NCBI GenBank assembly: GCA_001600635.1
Contig: BCKL01000027.1
Coordinates: 193,079-257,078, forward strand
DNA length: 64,000 nt
From: Leucosporidium creatinivorum
Lineage: Eukaryota; Basidiomycota; Microbotryomycetes; Leucosporidiales; Leucosporidiaceae
Reading direction: 5' to 3'
Part shown: piece after piece, positions 22,025 to 35,833 of the stretch
Layout: every line of letters begins with the position of its first letter
How positions within the stretch are numbered: position 1 is the stretch's first letter
Notes under the pieces: model-generated
Seen by the model: the letters and a program-made list of their open reading frames with translations, nothing else
Databases searched by the model: none
Told to the model about the DNA's origin: nothing
Position numbers and translations under genes: made by a program

Positions 22025-22298
22025 AGGGGAGCTTGGGCCAGTAGGGTGCAGAGCTTCAGACGGCTGTAGACTTATAATTATGTAACTTGGGCTAGAGCTT
22101 GACGCTTATTCGAGGTACTGGAGCAGGCATGCGAGCGAGTTCGGCGAAAGGAGGAGGCGTCGGCGATAGTCGAGCAGGCTTCGAGCTACTCGCAAGCTGC
22201 TCTCGACCGAGTTCAAGATGACTGAACACTACTTTGCTATTTTTGCACTGCCCTAGAAGCTACAGCAAGCGATACGTTTAACGACTCCCCTTCCTCCT

Positions 22299-23619
22299 TC
22301 AGTGCAGTCCCTCGCCGTAGACCTCCTGGAACGACTCCCGTGCAAAGAGGGCGGTGAGGTAGGCGGTGAGCTTGGGTCCGACCGTGACGCCGTTGACGAG
22401 GTTCTTGTCGAGGAGGGGAATGGCCGTCTCGAGGTCCGAGATGGAGGTGGCTCCGGCGACGGCGAGGATGCGGGCGAAGAAGGCTCCGACGTGGAGGCTG
22501 TAGATGGGACGAAAGTCAGCAGGACTCGAGCACTAGCGGGGCCGACCGCCAAGCGAGCAACCGAACTCACTCGGCGAGAGCGATCTGATCGCCGACGGCG
22601 AATCCAGCTCCGAGCTTCTCTTCCACCGTCTGCACCGTCTTACTCAAGTCACTCCACATCTTCTTGCTCGTCTCGATCCACCCAGCCGCATCCTGCTTGC
22701 CCTCGTAAATCGCCAATAGCCCTCCGTTCTCCTTGATCTTGTTCTCATAGAAGGTCGCGAGCCGTCCACTAGCATCAGCGCTGCTCTCGCTCTCCTTGGC
22801 GTAACGCTCCAGAGCCTCCTGCCTGCCCTTCAAGAACGCGCCGGGCACACTGCCGAGCTTGGCCTTCCTCTCCTCCTCCGAGCGGAAGCTCAGGAGGAGG
22901 GCATTTGGGTCGGGCGCCGACTCGGAGTGGACGAGTTGGATGAAGAAGGTTGAGTCGGCGGATCCTTGGATCGTGGCGGGTGAGAGGGAAGGAGCGTGAT
23001 GCGAAGTCGAGCGGGTGGAAGCATCGAGGAAGTCGACAATCTCGACGGTCGAGGTGAGGGACTTGTACTTGGTGGGAAGGTCGGGAGAAGTGGTGTGAGA
23101 GTAGGGAGCTACGAGCGCTGGAACGGTTCCTGTAGGCGAGCAGTCGTTAGCTGCTGTCCACGCTAGTCGCGTGAGCCTGAGCCTGAGCCGTTGAGCGCAC
23201 CTTTGGGCGAGACTGAGCGGAGCAAGAGCAAGGTCAGTAGAGATCTTTCGACTCTGTAATACTACACAACTTACTCTTGAGGAAGGCGGGCGCAAAGTTC
23301 TGTCCCTCGACTGCAGAAACGGGCCCCGCTTGGGTGAGCGAGCGTCATCAGCTAGGGAAGGGGGAGGAAAGACTTACGGAGGTTGACGGTACGCTTCTCG
23401 AGCTCGTTGTCGGTGAAGCCCTTCTCGATAGCAGTGAGGAGCGGTACAGCACTCCAGACCGAACCGGCAGGGAACGAGTCTGCAGCGGGAGGAGGATGAG
23501 GATGAGGAGAGGCGGGGTCAGCGCTGGGGGTGAGACGGGTTTGGGGAGCAGCTGCTAAAGGCGTGCAGCAGCAGCGCGGTAGACCTACAGAGGGTAGCTT
23601 TGGGCACAGGAGTAGTCAT
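22299..23619 (-). CDS. glutathione S-transferase-like protein
   Basis: The spliced N-terminus reads MTTPVPKATLYSFPAGSVWS, then AVPLLTAIEKGFTDNELEKR, SAVEGQNFAPAFLK and GTVPALVAP. That gives the beta-alpha-beta start, a long-range substrate strand and the cis-proline (VPALV) of GST thioredoxin folds. A helical C-terminal domain follows (FLKGRQEALERYAKE, LAIYEGKQDAAGWIETSKK, AVGDQIALAELHVGAFFARI), ending YGEGLH. At least five exons are used. The length of about 300 aa is longer than classic GSTs but usual for fungal GST-like proteins. The catalytic residue is not certain: a Tyr or Ser near residues 11-12 is the likely candidate. Detoxification is inferred from the family. Confidence 0.75.
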
Positions 23620-24026
23620 GTTGAAGCAGAGACGAGGTTATGGGAAGAGAGTGAGAGGGAGATCAGTCGAGATCTCGAAGGAAGACCTGGGAGTTGGGGA
23701 AGAGGAGGTGTTGGTGATGCTGCCGTCTTGTACAACGCTGCAGCGGTTACATCCTGCATTCTTGAATTTCGATTGGATCTCTGCGGCAAAGCAGCCGCTT
23801 TCTCAGCTCAGGCTCGGCGGGCGCTGCTGAGCGGCGCTCCTTCGTGGAGATCACTACAAGGAAGCTCGTTACCAGCACAAGACTATCGCTAGAATCATCC
23901 TCCCTATACACACGCCCGACCTGAGCTCTGAGCTAGCGAGCAACCCTCGGCGCTGGCTTTCGCCGAGCAACCGAGCTCGTGCTCTCCGCCTCCCTCGTCT
24001 CGATATAATAGCTCACCCCATCTCGC
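23620..24026. other. intergenic, no gene seen
   Basis: This is upstream DNA of the GST-like gene and downstream DNA of the next minus-strand gene. It contains several CGCCGA/TCGGCG motifs (23940-23965). No coding evidence is seen. Confidence 0.4.
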
Positions 24027-25197
24027 CTACATCACCGTACAAGCGACCTCCATCGGCGACTCGAGCTCATGGAACTGCGCCACGCCAGAACCAAGTCAGC
24101 TCTCGCTCGGCGTTCACTCTCAACTCCAGCGGGACTGACCTGCGCCGTATCCAGCACGATATCCGCCTGCGCCATCTTGCCCTCAAAGATCTTAGCCACG
24201 CACATGGCCGAACCTCGCCGCTCGTGCTCGACTTCGTGCTTGTACTTGCCCTTGGGGTTGATGGGGATGCCGATGATGGTGTATTGGAGGCCGACGGCGG
24301 CTGCTTCGAGGGTGCTGGGATCGAGGAGAGGGTCAGCGGTGAGCAATGGAGGAGCTGTAGGGTGAGACGACGTACGCAGTGCCGTCCATGTCCATGAGGC
24401 TGTGCTTGAACTGGATCCTGATCGCCTGCAAAGAGAGAGAGAGAGCGGATCAGCGGTAGGAGGGAGGATGCGCGAGGTCTCTACTTACATGCATCCGACT
24501 CCTCAACGACTCAACCGACTTCATCAGCCCATCTAGGTCGGTTTCTCGGCAATTGACCCTGTGCCGAGGCTCGGTCAAGTCAGGAAACGAGGCGAAGCGC
24601 GGGTCAGAGAGCACCCCCACCTATGCGAGTAGGCCTCATGGTAGAGCTGCGGTAGGATCTCATTCCGTAGCTCGTCGAGAGGGTAGCCGGGGACCGAGAA
24701 GAGGGTGGAGATGGCACACTCGACGAGGGAGACGGGCGTGAGGTGCTTCGGCAGATGAAAGGCAGGCGGTTCGGCGTGCGAGTGTTGATGACCCGATTTT
24801 GAGCGTCCGAACGAAAGCGCTCGGCGATGCTTCTTCTCGCTATCGCCGCCGCTGCTAGTCGAGGAGAAGGTCGAGGAGATGGTGTCGCTTCGTGGGATGT
24901 CGAGGCCGAGACCTGGTGAGGTGGCATCTCCACTGGTACCCGAGGCAAAGGAGATGGCTCGGCTTCCACCACCGAGGGAGGATGAGCTTTCTAGGACGGG
25001 CGAAGTGCTCGGCGAGGAGGAGAGGGCGCTCGAGTCCAAGTCGGTGGTGAGTCGAGCGATGTCGGGCTTGGGGGAGCGGAAGAAGTGTTTTGAGGGCACT
25101 GTGTGGTAGGTACTCGGTCAGTTCAGAGCCCTGCTGAGCTCGTACGGCTCCAAGTCCAGCGGAGAGCTCAGTCTGAGCGCTGAGCGCATCACTCACT
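24027..25197 (-). CDS. unrecognised 273-aa protein with a splice-assembled start codon
   Basis: Exons 24621-25098, 24489-24558, 24376-24425, 24140-24314 and 24027-24074 join in frame. The only way to an ATG is to splice the A at 25197 to the TG at 25098-25097 across a 98-nt intron (GTGAGT ... CACACAG); upstream in-frame sequence has no ATG. The product starts MPSKHFFRSPKPD. About 95 Ser-rich residues follow, then an ordered part: LTPVSLVECAISTLFSVPGY, LDELRNEILPQLYHEAYSHR, TDLDGLMKSVESLRSRM, IRIQFKHSLMDMDG and AAAVGLQYTIIGIPINPKGK, ending ESPMEVACTVM. The conserved-looking second half suggests a real but unnamed family. Confidence 0.65.
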
Positions 25198-25392
25198 TGT
25201 GGGGAGAGTTACAGGGAAGCAAGCAGGAGCAGTTGGCAGGTACAGGAGCGCTGATATGCGTGCAAAGTCGAGTTGAAGCTGTACACGAGTCGAGGACGAA
25301 GGACAAGATACGAGGCTTAAGATCTCGCAGCTCTCCCTTTCCCCACGCGCTGCAGGGTCGACTCGCTTCGGGCTCAAGGGCTGTAGCAGATT
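25198..25392. promoter_or_regulatory. 195-bp bidirectional promoter
   Basis: Only 195 bp separate the split ATG of the minus-strand gene (A at 25197) from the ATG of the plus-strand gene (25393). The leader of the minus gene uses part of it. Motif searches by eye show CTCGCTTCGGGC and GTACACGAG but no TATA box. Confidence 0.5.
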
Positions 25393-27549
25393 ATGAAGGT
25401 GCGCTATAGAACTCTACTGCAGTGCTGAATGAGCTAACATACTGTGCTGCAGCTCATTCACGCCCCACCACGACCCTGCGACTGTCAGATCTGCGCTCGT
25501 TCGACCTACACGCCTACAGCGCCTCGCAGCAGCAGCAAGTCGAGCCTCAGCTTTAAACCGAATCGTCGCGCTGCTTCGGCATCGAAACGTCGTCCTAGCA
25601 AAGGCGACAAGGCGAGCATCTCGCCTCGAAGAGCCCCACCTCAGCAGCCGTTCGCCTCGACATCGCAGACGCCCTACAGTCCGCCTCTCGCTACATGCCT
25701 ACCGCCCGAGATTCTCAGCACCATCTTCGCCCTCGCCCGACCTCCACTCCCTTTCGTTTCGCTCGACAAGAAGGCGCTCACGCCGAGCTGGACGACGTTC
25801 GTCAAACTCTCGCTCGTGCATACGTCGTGGACCGGCGCGGCGCAGAAGGAGTTGGCGAGGGCAGTGTTGATCAGGTCGGAGAAGCAGCGGAGGAAGCTGG
25901 GAGTAGCTCTCAAGGAGGGATGGGTCGTCGGACCTGTCCGCGAGCTCTTGTTCGAGGCCAAGGAGACGGGGAGTAGCCAGGTCGAGACGAAGCAGCAGGG
26001 TCCCGACGAAGCAGACGCAGCGCAAGATGCACTCGACCCCAGCAAGCTCTCCACCATCCTCTCCCTCTGCGGCGCCCGACTCGAGATCCTTCGCCTGCGA
26101 GGATTCGGCGATCCAGCATTCCTCTCTCCCACCTTCGCCTCTCACTCGGCACCTCACCTTCCCCTCCTCCACACACTCGAGTACTCTCCCGTCGACTCGT
26201 CCGCTCCTCCCACCACGACCTCGTTCTTCGCCTGGATGGTCAGCTTGCCGAGCTTGCGCGAGCTCATCGTAACGCCGAATCAGCGCGCGCTCGCCCCGTT
26301 CGAAGGCATCCAGCTTTCTTCGCTCCAGCAGGCTCTGGAGTCAATTCCGCAGACCTCGCCGACCATGCCGCTAGGACTCGCCGTCGTCCCCGCTGTGCCC
26401 TCGCCGCCAGCGCCGACAACTTCCCCTCCCCTCCTCTCGTCCGCCATCTCCGACGATAGCGATGACGAGGCTTCTCCCGACGATGCCTCCTCCTCCTCCG
26501 CCTCCTACGACGACACCTCGCCTTCCTCTTCCCGACTCGGCTCCTCCCTCCAATCCCTCACGCTCTCCTCGATCCTTCTCTCCTCTCCGACCCTCCTCGC
26601 CATCCTCGCCACCTCCTTCGCGACGCTCACCTCCCTCACCCTCTCCTCCGTCCACATCCTCGGTCCCTCAGCACTCCAACTTTTCATCCTCCGCGCCATC
26701 GCTCCGCAACTCCAGCGATTCGAATGGGAGGATCGGATGATCCTCGTTGGAGCGGGAGGGAGGGAGGCGCTCAGCAGCGAGGAGTATTGGTCCGTCGTCA
26801 AGGCGTTTGGAGGGGAGTTGAGGAGTCTGAGTCTGTTTGGGGAGAAGGTGTTTGACCAGGAGGCGGCGAAGGTTGGTGGGGGGTTCGAGTTGCCCGAGGG
26901 AGTTGAGGAGCTCAGTATTGGAGCGAGGGGAGAGGTGGCGAGTGAAGATTTGGCGTGGTGGCTGGAGAGGGTGTTGGTGTTGCTGAGGAAGAGCGATCCG
27001 AAGGTTGAAGAGGAGGAGCAGGAGGCGGTGGTTGAGGAGGAGGTCGCCGAGGGAATGGCCGAGTTGGAGAAGGCGCAGGAGCAGTGGATTGAGGAGGTCA
27101 AGGAGGAAGAGGAGGGCGTCAAGGTCTCCGAAGAGGATACAGTAGCCGCCGACCCCACCGAGGACGAAGAGTCGAGCGCCGACAACGAGCCAGCCGAAGC
27201 GGCGAGGAGCAGCAAGAAGCGACAACACTCCTGGTCCGGCTCCTTCTCCCTCGTCCCTCCTCACGCCTCCTCCTTCCCCTCCTCCGGCGACATTTCTGAC
27301 CACTCCGACCCAGCTCCTCCTCCAACGCCGACCCTTCGCTCCCTCTCGCTTTGGACCGTCGAGACGACCTCTCTTCTCCGCGAGGACGACAGCGTGAGGG
27401 AGGCCATCGAGGAGATTGTTGAGCGCGGAGTGTCGGTGACATGGTGGGAGATGAGGATCGTGCTTCTCGATACGCTTGAGTTGACGAGGGAGTTGAGGAA
27501 GGATATGCTCCTCGCCGAGCAGGCGACGGGCGAGGCGGCGCAGGAGTAA
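25393..27549 (+). CDS. F-box-like protein, 700 aa, acidic
   Basis: The coding part of exon 1 is only ATGAAG (25393-25398). A 54-nt intron then leads to one long exon (25453-27549). The product begins MKLIHAPPRPCDCQICARST. At about residues 80-130 it has an F-box-like segment (CLPPEILSTIFALARPPLPF, FVKLSLVHTSWTGAAQKEL), similar in layout to the arm F-box proteins but not close in sequence. Leucine-rich stretches follow (LSTILSLCGARLEILRLRG, LQSLTLSSILLSSPTLLAIL), with Ser/Asp-rich and very acidic Glu-rich linkers (residues about 520-600). It is likely a substrate receptor of an SCF ligase. The family is inferred from the F-box-like pattern alone. Confidence 0.72.
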
Positions 27550-27704
27550 TATGCTTGATGTAGCTTTTGTTGTGGTCCGATATGGCTTTACTCTCACTTT
27601 TTTGCGCTGAGGGCGAGACTACGAGACGGATTGTGTGCTGCATTAAGGACACTCGGCGACGAAGGGGAACTTGAAAGGGAGGGCTATCTACAGAACGAAG
27701 CCCA

Positions 27705-28633
27705 CTACATGATAACGGCGGCGATCACTCCCACCACAGCCACCAGAGCACTCCCAGCTACCTTCCCAGCGCCCGAGGCCGGCATAGTGCCAGCAGAACC
27801 AGGCGAGGTGACCGTGACGGTGGGCTGATTGCCAGTACCGGCCGAGAAGGCGTCCTCGTCGGGAGTGTCGGAGCTCGAAGAGGAGGAGCGAGAAGAAGGG
27901 GAGGATCCAGCGACACTAGTGCGCGAGGCGAAGGAGGTGCCGGAAGCGAAGCCTGTCGCCGAAGCGAAGGCCGAGCTGACGGCGCGCGAGGCAGTAGAGG
28001 ACGTCCCGATGGCACTGCCGGAGGATCCGGCAGATCCTGATCCGTAGCCTGATCCGGCGCTGGTGCACAGGGCATCGAAGTCTGAGGAGAAGAGCGAGCA
28101 TGAGTAAAGTTCGGCGAAGAAGGACGCCAGAAAAGAGCTTACCCTCGGCGTTCTTCACTCCATCAGAGCCTACACAGGTGCCACAGATCTTCATGGCTCT
28201 GATTGGGGTGGCCCTGCATGCGCATTGGCCGATGGCGTACTCCGAAACGCTGTCGTCGACACAGCCCTGCTCGGCGAAGGCAAGGTCAGCAACAATCTGA
28301 GAGCTCCGAGCACACTGATAGCTCACCGTCATTTCGTCGATCCAAGGAGAACACTGAGACTCGCAGCCAGTGTTGTAAAGACCCTCCTGAAGGAGATTCT
28401 CTAGGCCAGCCAACCCCGCCGAGGTGGATTGACGCTTAAGGAGAGCAGCTTCGGTGACTTTGAGCTCGAAGGCGTTGCTGAGGGATGTACCGATACCAGG
28501 GAAGGAAGTAGGAGGGGCGGGAAGAGCGAGGACTGTGCAGCGAAAACACGTTCAGCGACAGAGGTAGATCAGCTCGGAGGAGAGACAACGAACCGGCGGA
28601 GCTGAGAACGAGCAGGGCGATGTAACGGGACAT
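27705..28633 (-). CDS. secreted cysteine-rich protein with GPI-type tail (copy C)
   Basis: Exons 28594-28633, 28327-28532, 28143-28266 and 27705-28081 sum to 248 aa in frame. The signal peptide is MSRYIALLVLSSAVLALPAP. A pro-segment (GIGTSLSNAFELKV) is followed by LLKRQ, AGLAGLENLLQEGL and the eight-cysteine domain (CESQCSPW, CVDDSVSEYAIGQCACRATP, CGTCV, DFDALC). A Ser/Ala/Phe-rich stalk and a hydrophobic tail (VAGSALVAVVGVIAAVIM) close it. It lacks the intron that copy B has inside LENLLQ. It sits in the single-copy middle of the window, so the family is not confined to the arms. Confidence 0.86.
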
Positions 28634-29439
28634 GGCGAGTGGTGTTGATGAGCAGTGAGGTCAAGGAAGACAAGAAGCATGAAGCGCCTCTTGCCCGTCT
28701 ATTGAGATCGCCGAGCAGAAAGTCCAGTGTGGGGGCGCCAAGGAGCGATCCGAGCTCAACTCTGTCCTGCAATTGTACAGCAAGGCGCTGCTCTCCCTGT
28801 TGAAGTCTCCTGCGGTGCACACTTTGACTCTGTAGGCTGTGCAAGAGTTTGGAAGTACGTTGCCTGTACAGCAGCAGCGCCAGAGCCCCAACTTCGGGTC
28901 GGCGCTCGGTGGGCAAGGGGTGCAAGCGCGCTGGACCGAATTAATGGGACTTTTGACGGGACTGGCGAGCACGTTGGCTGCACTGCACATTCTCCGTGAC
29001 ACCCCAAATGATGGCGACCTCGTACAGCCGCTGGACGACAGCTGTGCGAGAGCAGGAGAGAGACTCGGTGAAGGCAGAGCCGGCGGGCAAGGAAAGGCTT
29101 CGGCCTTCACTGAGAGTAGAGGGCGACTGTGTGGCGTAAGGGGGGCAGAGCAGAGCAGGCAAATTCACAAGGGAGCAGGAAGTAACGAAGCTAAGTAGAC
29201 CAGGTGCGTAGCGAGCTATCTTTACCGAGACCTTCTCAACCTTCGCCGAAACGACGAGAGGAGAGAACGAAAGGCAAAGCTAAGTTCCAAGGTGCTATGC
29301 AAAGGTGTTGCGAATGGTACGACAAAAGGATGGGGGTAGTGACGATGGGTATGAAAAGCACAAACATTCCTACAGCTCAATCCGCGCCGTCTAAGTGAGG
29401 GCTGCTCCTCGAATCTCCTTCCCCGACCTCGAGCATCCT
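28634..29439. other. intergenic, no gene seen
   Basis: This is about 800 bp between the start of GPI-type copy C and the end of the kinase gene on the same strand. Frames on both strands are short and overlap each other. The region presumably holds the promoter of copy C. Confidence 0.4.
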
Positions 29440-32302
<2,863 letters not shown>

Positions 32303-32681
32303 CCCTGTTACAGGCTCCAGCCCACCGGGAAGGCGAGGCGTCCCTTCGTTCGGGAGGGGTCGCGTGAGGCTGTGTAGTCGATTAGAAGGAGTGTATGTGG
32401 GTGGGCGCGGTGTGAGCGTATAGAGCTGTACAAGCTCGAGTCTGTAGTGCTGTAGCAAAGTCGAGAAGCAAACGGGAACGACGAGATTGACAGGAAGGCA
32501 AACGCCCCCCACGGTGGAGCTCTCGGTTCCCCGCGAAGGCAGGCTCTCGGTCAGGGTTCGAGAAATAAAGAGCACACTTCAATACACGATAGATCCCAAC
32601 AAGCTCTCGCACACTCTCTGTAGCTTAACAAAAGCTCGATCCTCCCCTGTGACAGAATCGCAGCTCGGGGTCAGCTCTCAT
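32303..32681. promoter_or_regulatory. intergenic upstream of the kinase gene
   Basis: This is promoter DNA and possible 5' UTR of the kinase gene, directly following the stop of the RBR ligase on the same strand. An open frame continues upstream from 32302 to about 32575 but lacks a conserved look. Confidence 0.4.
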
Positions 32682-35600
32682 CACCGAGAAACGACCGCCT
32701 CGCCCTCGGCGAACTCACAGTCCAACACCGGGCCAATCTGCTGCTCCTGCACCTCCATCTTGACGCCTCCTGCTCGCTCTTTGATCCAGCGTTCTTGTGC
32801 TATCGAACAGAGCCGAGTCAGCGAACGAGCGGAGGATTGACGGAGCGAAGAGGATGAACCGGCTTGAGCGGCCGCCGCGGCTGCTTGGTCGTCGTCGGGC
32901 GTCTTCCAGAGGTTGCACTTGGTGCAGACGGTGCAATCGCCAACTATATGTAGCGAGAGTGGAGGTCAGCGGTCAGTCGGCGGAAGGAAGGGAGAAGAGG
33001 GCGGAGACGAACGAGCCTGCGAAACGAGACGCCGAGGATCAGCTTCCACTCTCGACTCGAGAGAGGGAGAGAAAGGGAGACAACGTACAGATCTGAAATG
33101 CTGACAAAAATGCGCATACCCCTCATCCGCATCAATCTCCTGCCTACACACAAAACAACTCGCCGCGCCACATCTACAGCTCATCTGCTCGGTCGTCTCA
33201 TCAGCTCAGCCGTCTCCTCGCCTCACCTCTCAAAACGCGGAAACACAACAAGAAGGGAGCTCACCTTATTACACCCCCCCTCCTTCACAAACCCGACTCC
33301 ACACCTCCCACAAACCCTCTTGACGGCCTCGCTCCTCGCCCTCTCGACCACCAACCTCAGCCCATCCTTCTCCTCATCGTAGCAGCGATGGAGGCCGCGT
33401 TCGGGCATCACCGGCTGCGAGCAGAGCAGACAGGAGGTGAGGCCGCACCACTTCTCCTCCCCCTCGTCCCCCAGCCGAGCGCGAGACGAGGAAGGAGAAG
33501 CCAGGCAGGGCCAAACCCCCTTCCTCACGCCTGCCAGTCCATCCATCCCTTCCACTCCCTCCCCGAATGGACCTAAAGGCTTCCCATCCGGCGTATTCCG
33601 ACAACGAAGGAGGTTCGGCGCGCCTTGCCTCCGGGCTAGGACGGCGAGAGCGAGGGAGTGGAGCCAGGAGCGGGCGAGGAGGAGGTAGCGGCGGGGTTCG
33701 AAGAAGGGTACGAGAGCTGGAGGAGGAGGGTGGTGGTGAGGAGGGTTGGGGTCGAAGCAGCGAGGAGGGAGGAAGAGGATGGCGAGGAGGACGAGGAGGT
33801 GCAAGAACCCGAGCATGAGCGCCGAGTACGCCGAGAAAATAAGCGCATCCACCCCTTGCGCGGTCCACCATACCCCCTCCGCCGAACCTCTTTCGGCCGT
33901 CCAGAATGGAAAGCTCTGCGCGAATGGATCCGGCTCGAGTCGTTCTTCGGCGTAAGGGCAGTCTTGAGCTGGGCATCGAACCACGCGCGATCCCCCTCCG
34001 CCTCCGAGCGCTTCGACAGCCACCTCCCCCACCCTCCGCTCGAGAGCCCTCCACCTCCTCCCTCCCAACACCCTCCTCAACTCCCCCGCCCCAAAGCCAG
34101 CCTCACACCCACTGATGCTCATGCACTTTACGCCCAACTCTCTGCCCCTGCCCCTTCCCTGCGAGGAGAGCGACAAAGGCGCACCCCCGAACAAGTGCTC
34201 CTCGACTTGGCGCCGGAGGCAGGGGGGGCAGAACGAGTGTAGAGTGGAGGGGGAGGGGGAGAGGCAGGCGATGGGCGCTTCGAGGGGCGAGGGGNGGGTG
34301 AGGAGCGAGGAGGAGGGGACCGGAGAAGACGAGGGAAGGAGAGGGAGCGGGGAGAAGCAGCATTGGCACTCGAGCTCCTCCTCCGCCTGCTGCTCTGGCT
34401 CGGCTGCTGGTTCGGGCTCAAGTTGGCGCGGATGGAGAAGGCGTGGCGAAGAGGAGGGGCGACCGGGCGGCCTGGCGTCGAGTTCGAGGTCGGCGAGCGA
34501 GCCGGTGGAGGAGGAAGGGGTAGGCGACCACGGCGGCAGCTCGGGCAGCGGCGGGTCATCGTCGTCGTCGGCTTCGGGGTACAGCTCCGCGTCGTCCATG
34601 CTTGACCTCGAGCTACCGCCGCTGCTCGAGGGAGAGCGACGGCTCGAGCCCGCCTCTCCCCCCTCTTGCTCCTCCTCCTTCTCCAACTTGACGACAGCGG
34701 CAACAGGCCGAGGGGCGTGCTCCTCCTCATACGCGCTAATCTCCTCCCTCAACATTCTCACATCCTCCTCCTCTTCCTCTTCCTCTGCCTCCTCCTCCTT
34801 CCCCTGCTGCCTCGCCCGACCTTTCCCCTTCTCGCTCCCGCCGCCAAGTGTCCCCCAAAACCCCCTCCACCCCCACCCCCTCCCCCTCGCCCCCGCTCTC
34901 GTCACCCTATACTCCTCCACCTCCCTCCTCAGCTGGGCGTACGGCCAGCTTTCCGCTTCGGAGGTGGTGAGGAATGATTGGAGGACGGCGCTCGGGACGG
35001 AGGGGAAGGTGCGTTGCAGGTGCGAAGTGAGGAAGGGGTGGTAGAGAGGGGAGTGGAGCAAGTCTTTTGGTAGGAGCGTCGGGAGCGAGGGCTGGCTGTC
35101 CTCCCCTCCTCCTTCTGACGAGTCGGCGGAGGTCTCCCTCGCCCTCGACCGAAACGGCGCGAGCAGGAAGTTGAGCGCGGCCTTCTGCCTCGAGGGCGCG
35201 GGAGTCGACGAGGCGGTAGGAGGGTTGGCCGTCTCAGGGTGCAGGAGGAGGTATTCGACGGCTTGGGGGAGGTAGGAATGCTCGAAGGAGAGGAGGAGGT
35301 CGCGCAGGGTGGGGATGGGGGTGGAGGGGAAGATGGCGTGTAGGCGGATACTGTTTGCCAGTAAGTCAGCGGGGAGCAGCATCGAGGCAGAGAAGAGAGG
35401 TGAGTGAGTAATGAGAAACGTACAGAGCGACGTTGCGAGTGAGCGTCTCGTCCACCTCTCCCGGGGGCTGTTCGGCCGTCTTGCTGTCCTGCAGTACTCC
35501 CATCATCCTCTCTGTACCCCTCCCATGCTCCCCCCTGCTCCGCCGCTGCTCCTTCAACCTCACCCTTGGCCACCCCTCCCCCTGCATCTCGAGCATCTTC

Positions 35601-35833
35601 TCCGTCACCCTCCCCACCACACTCGCCACACAAATCCTCTCCGTCTCCCCTCTCCAGCGCTTCTCATCCTCGCTCAATGGCCGCCCCGAGCCGAAGGAGG
35701 AGGGATCGTCGAGCCCGAGCGTCTCCAAATGGTGCAGCACTGCCTGGGAGAGGAACCCTGGGTCCGCTGTAGGGAAGAGGGTCCTTAGAGCTGCTACAGA
35801 AAGAGCGAAGAGGGTCGAGGGAGAGGAGGGCAT
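32682..35833 (-). CDS. RNF216/Triad3-like RBR E3 ubiquitin ligase
   Basis: Exon 1 (35424-35833) starts [17 protein letters not shown]. Exon 2 (33265-35350) contains two CUE-like helical blocks ([19 protein letters not shown] and [13 protein letters not shown]), then RING1 (ECQCCFSPL ... [17 protein letters not shown]), the in-between segment ([26 protein letters not shown]) and [17 protein letters not shown]. The next exon completes RING2 with the catalytic cysteine region [18 protein letters not shown] and YAHFCQHF. The last exons give [16 protein letters not shown] and [18 protein letters not shown], which match the C-terminal tail typical of RNF216. A hydrophobic stretch ([20 protein letters not shown]) suggests membrane attachment. 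A 4-nt exon (33013-33016) keeps the frame. One N lies at 34295. Confidence 0.82.

Noticed and set aside
34115-35044. 309-aa plus-strand open frame
   Set aside because: It is antisense to the RBR ligase exon, and Ser/Gly-rich only because of the opposite strand.
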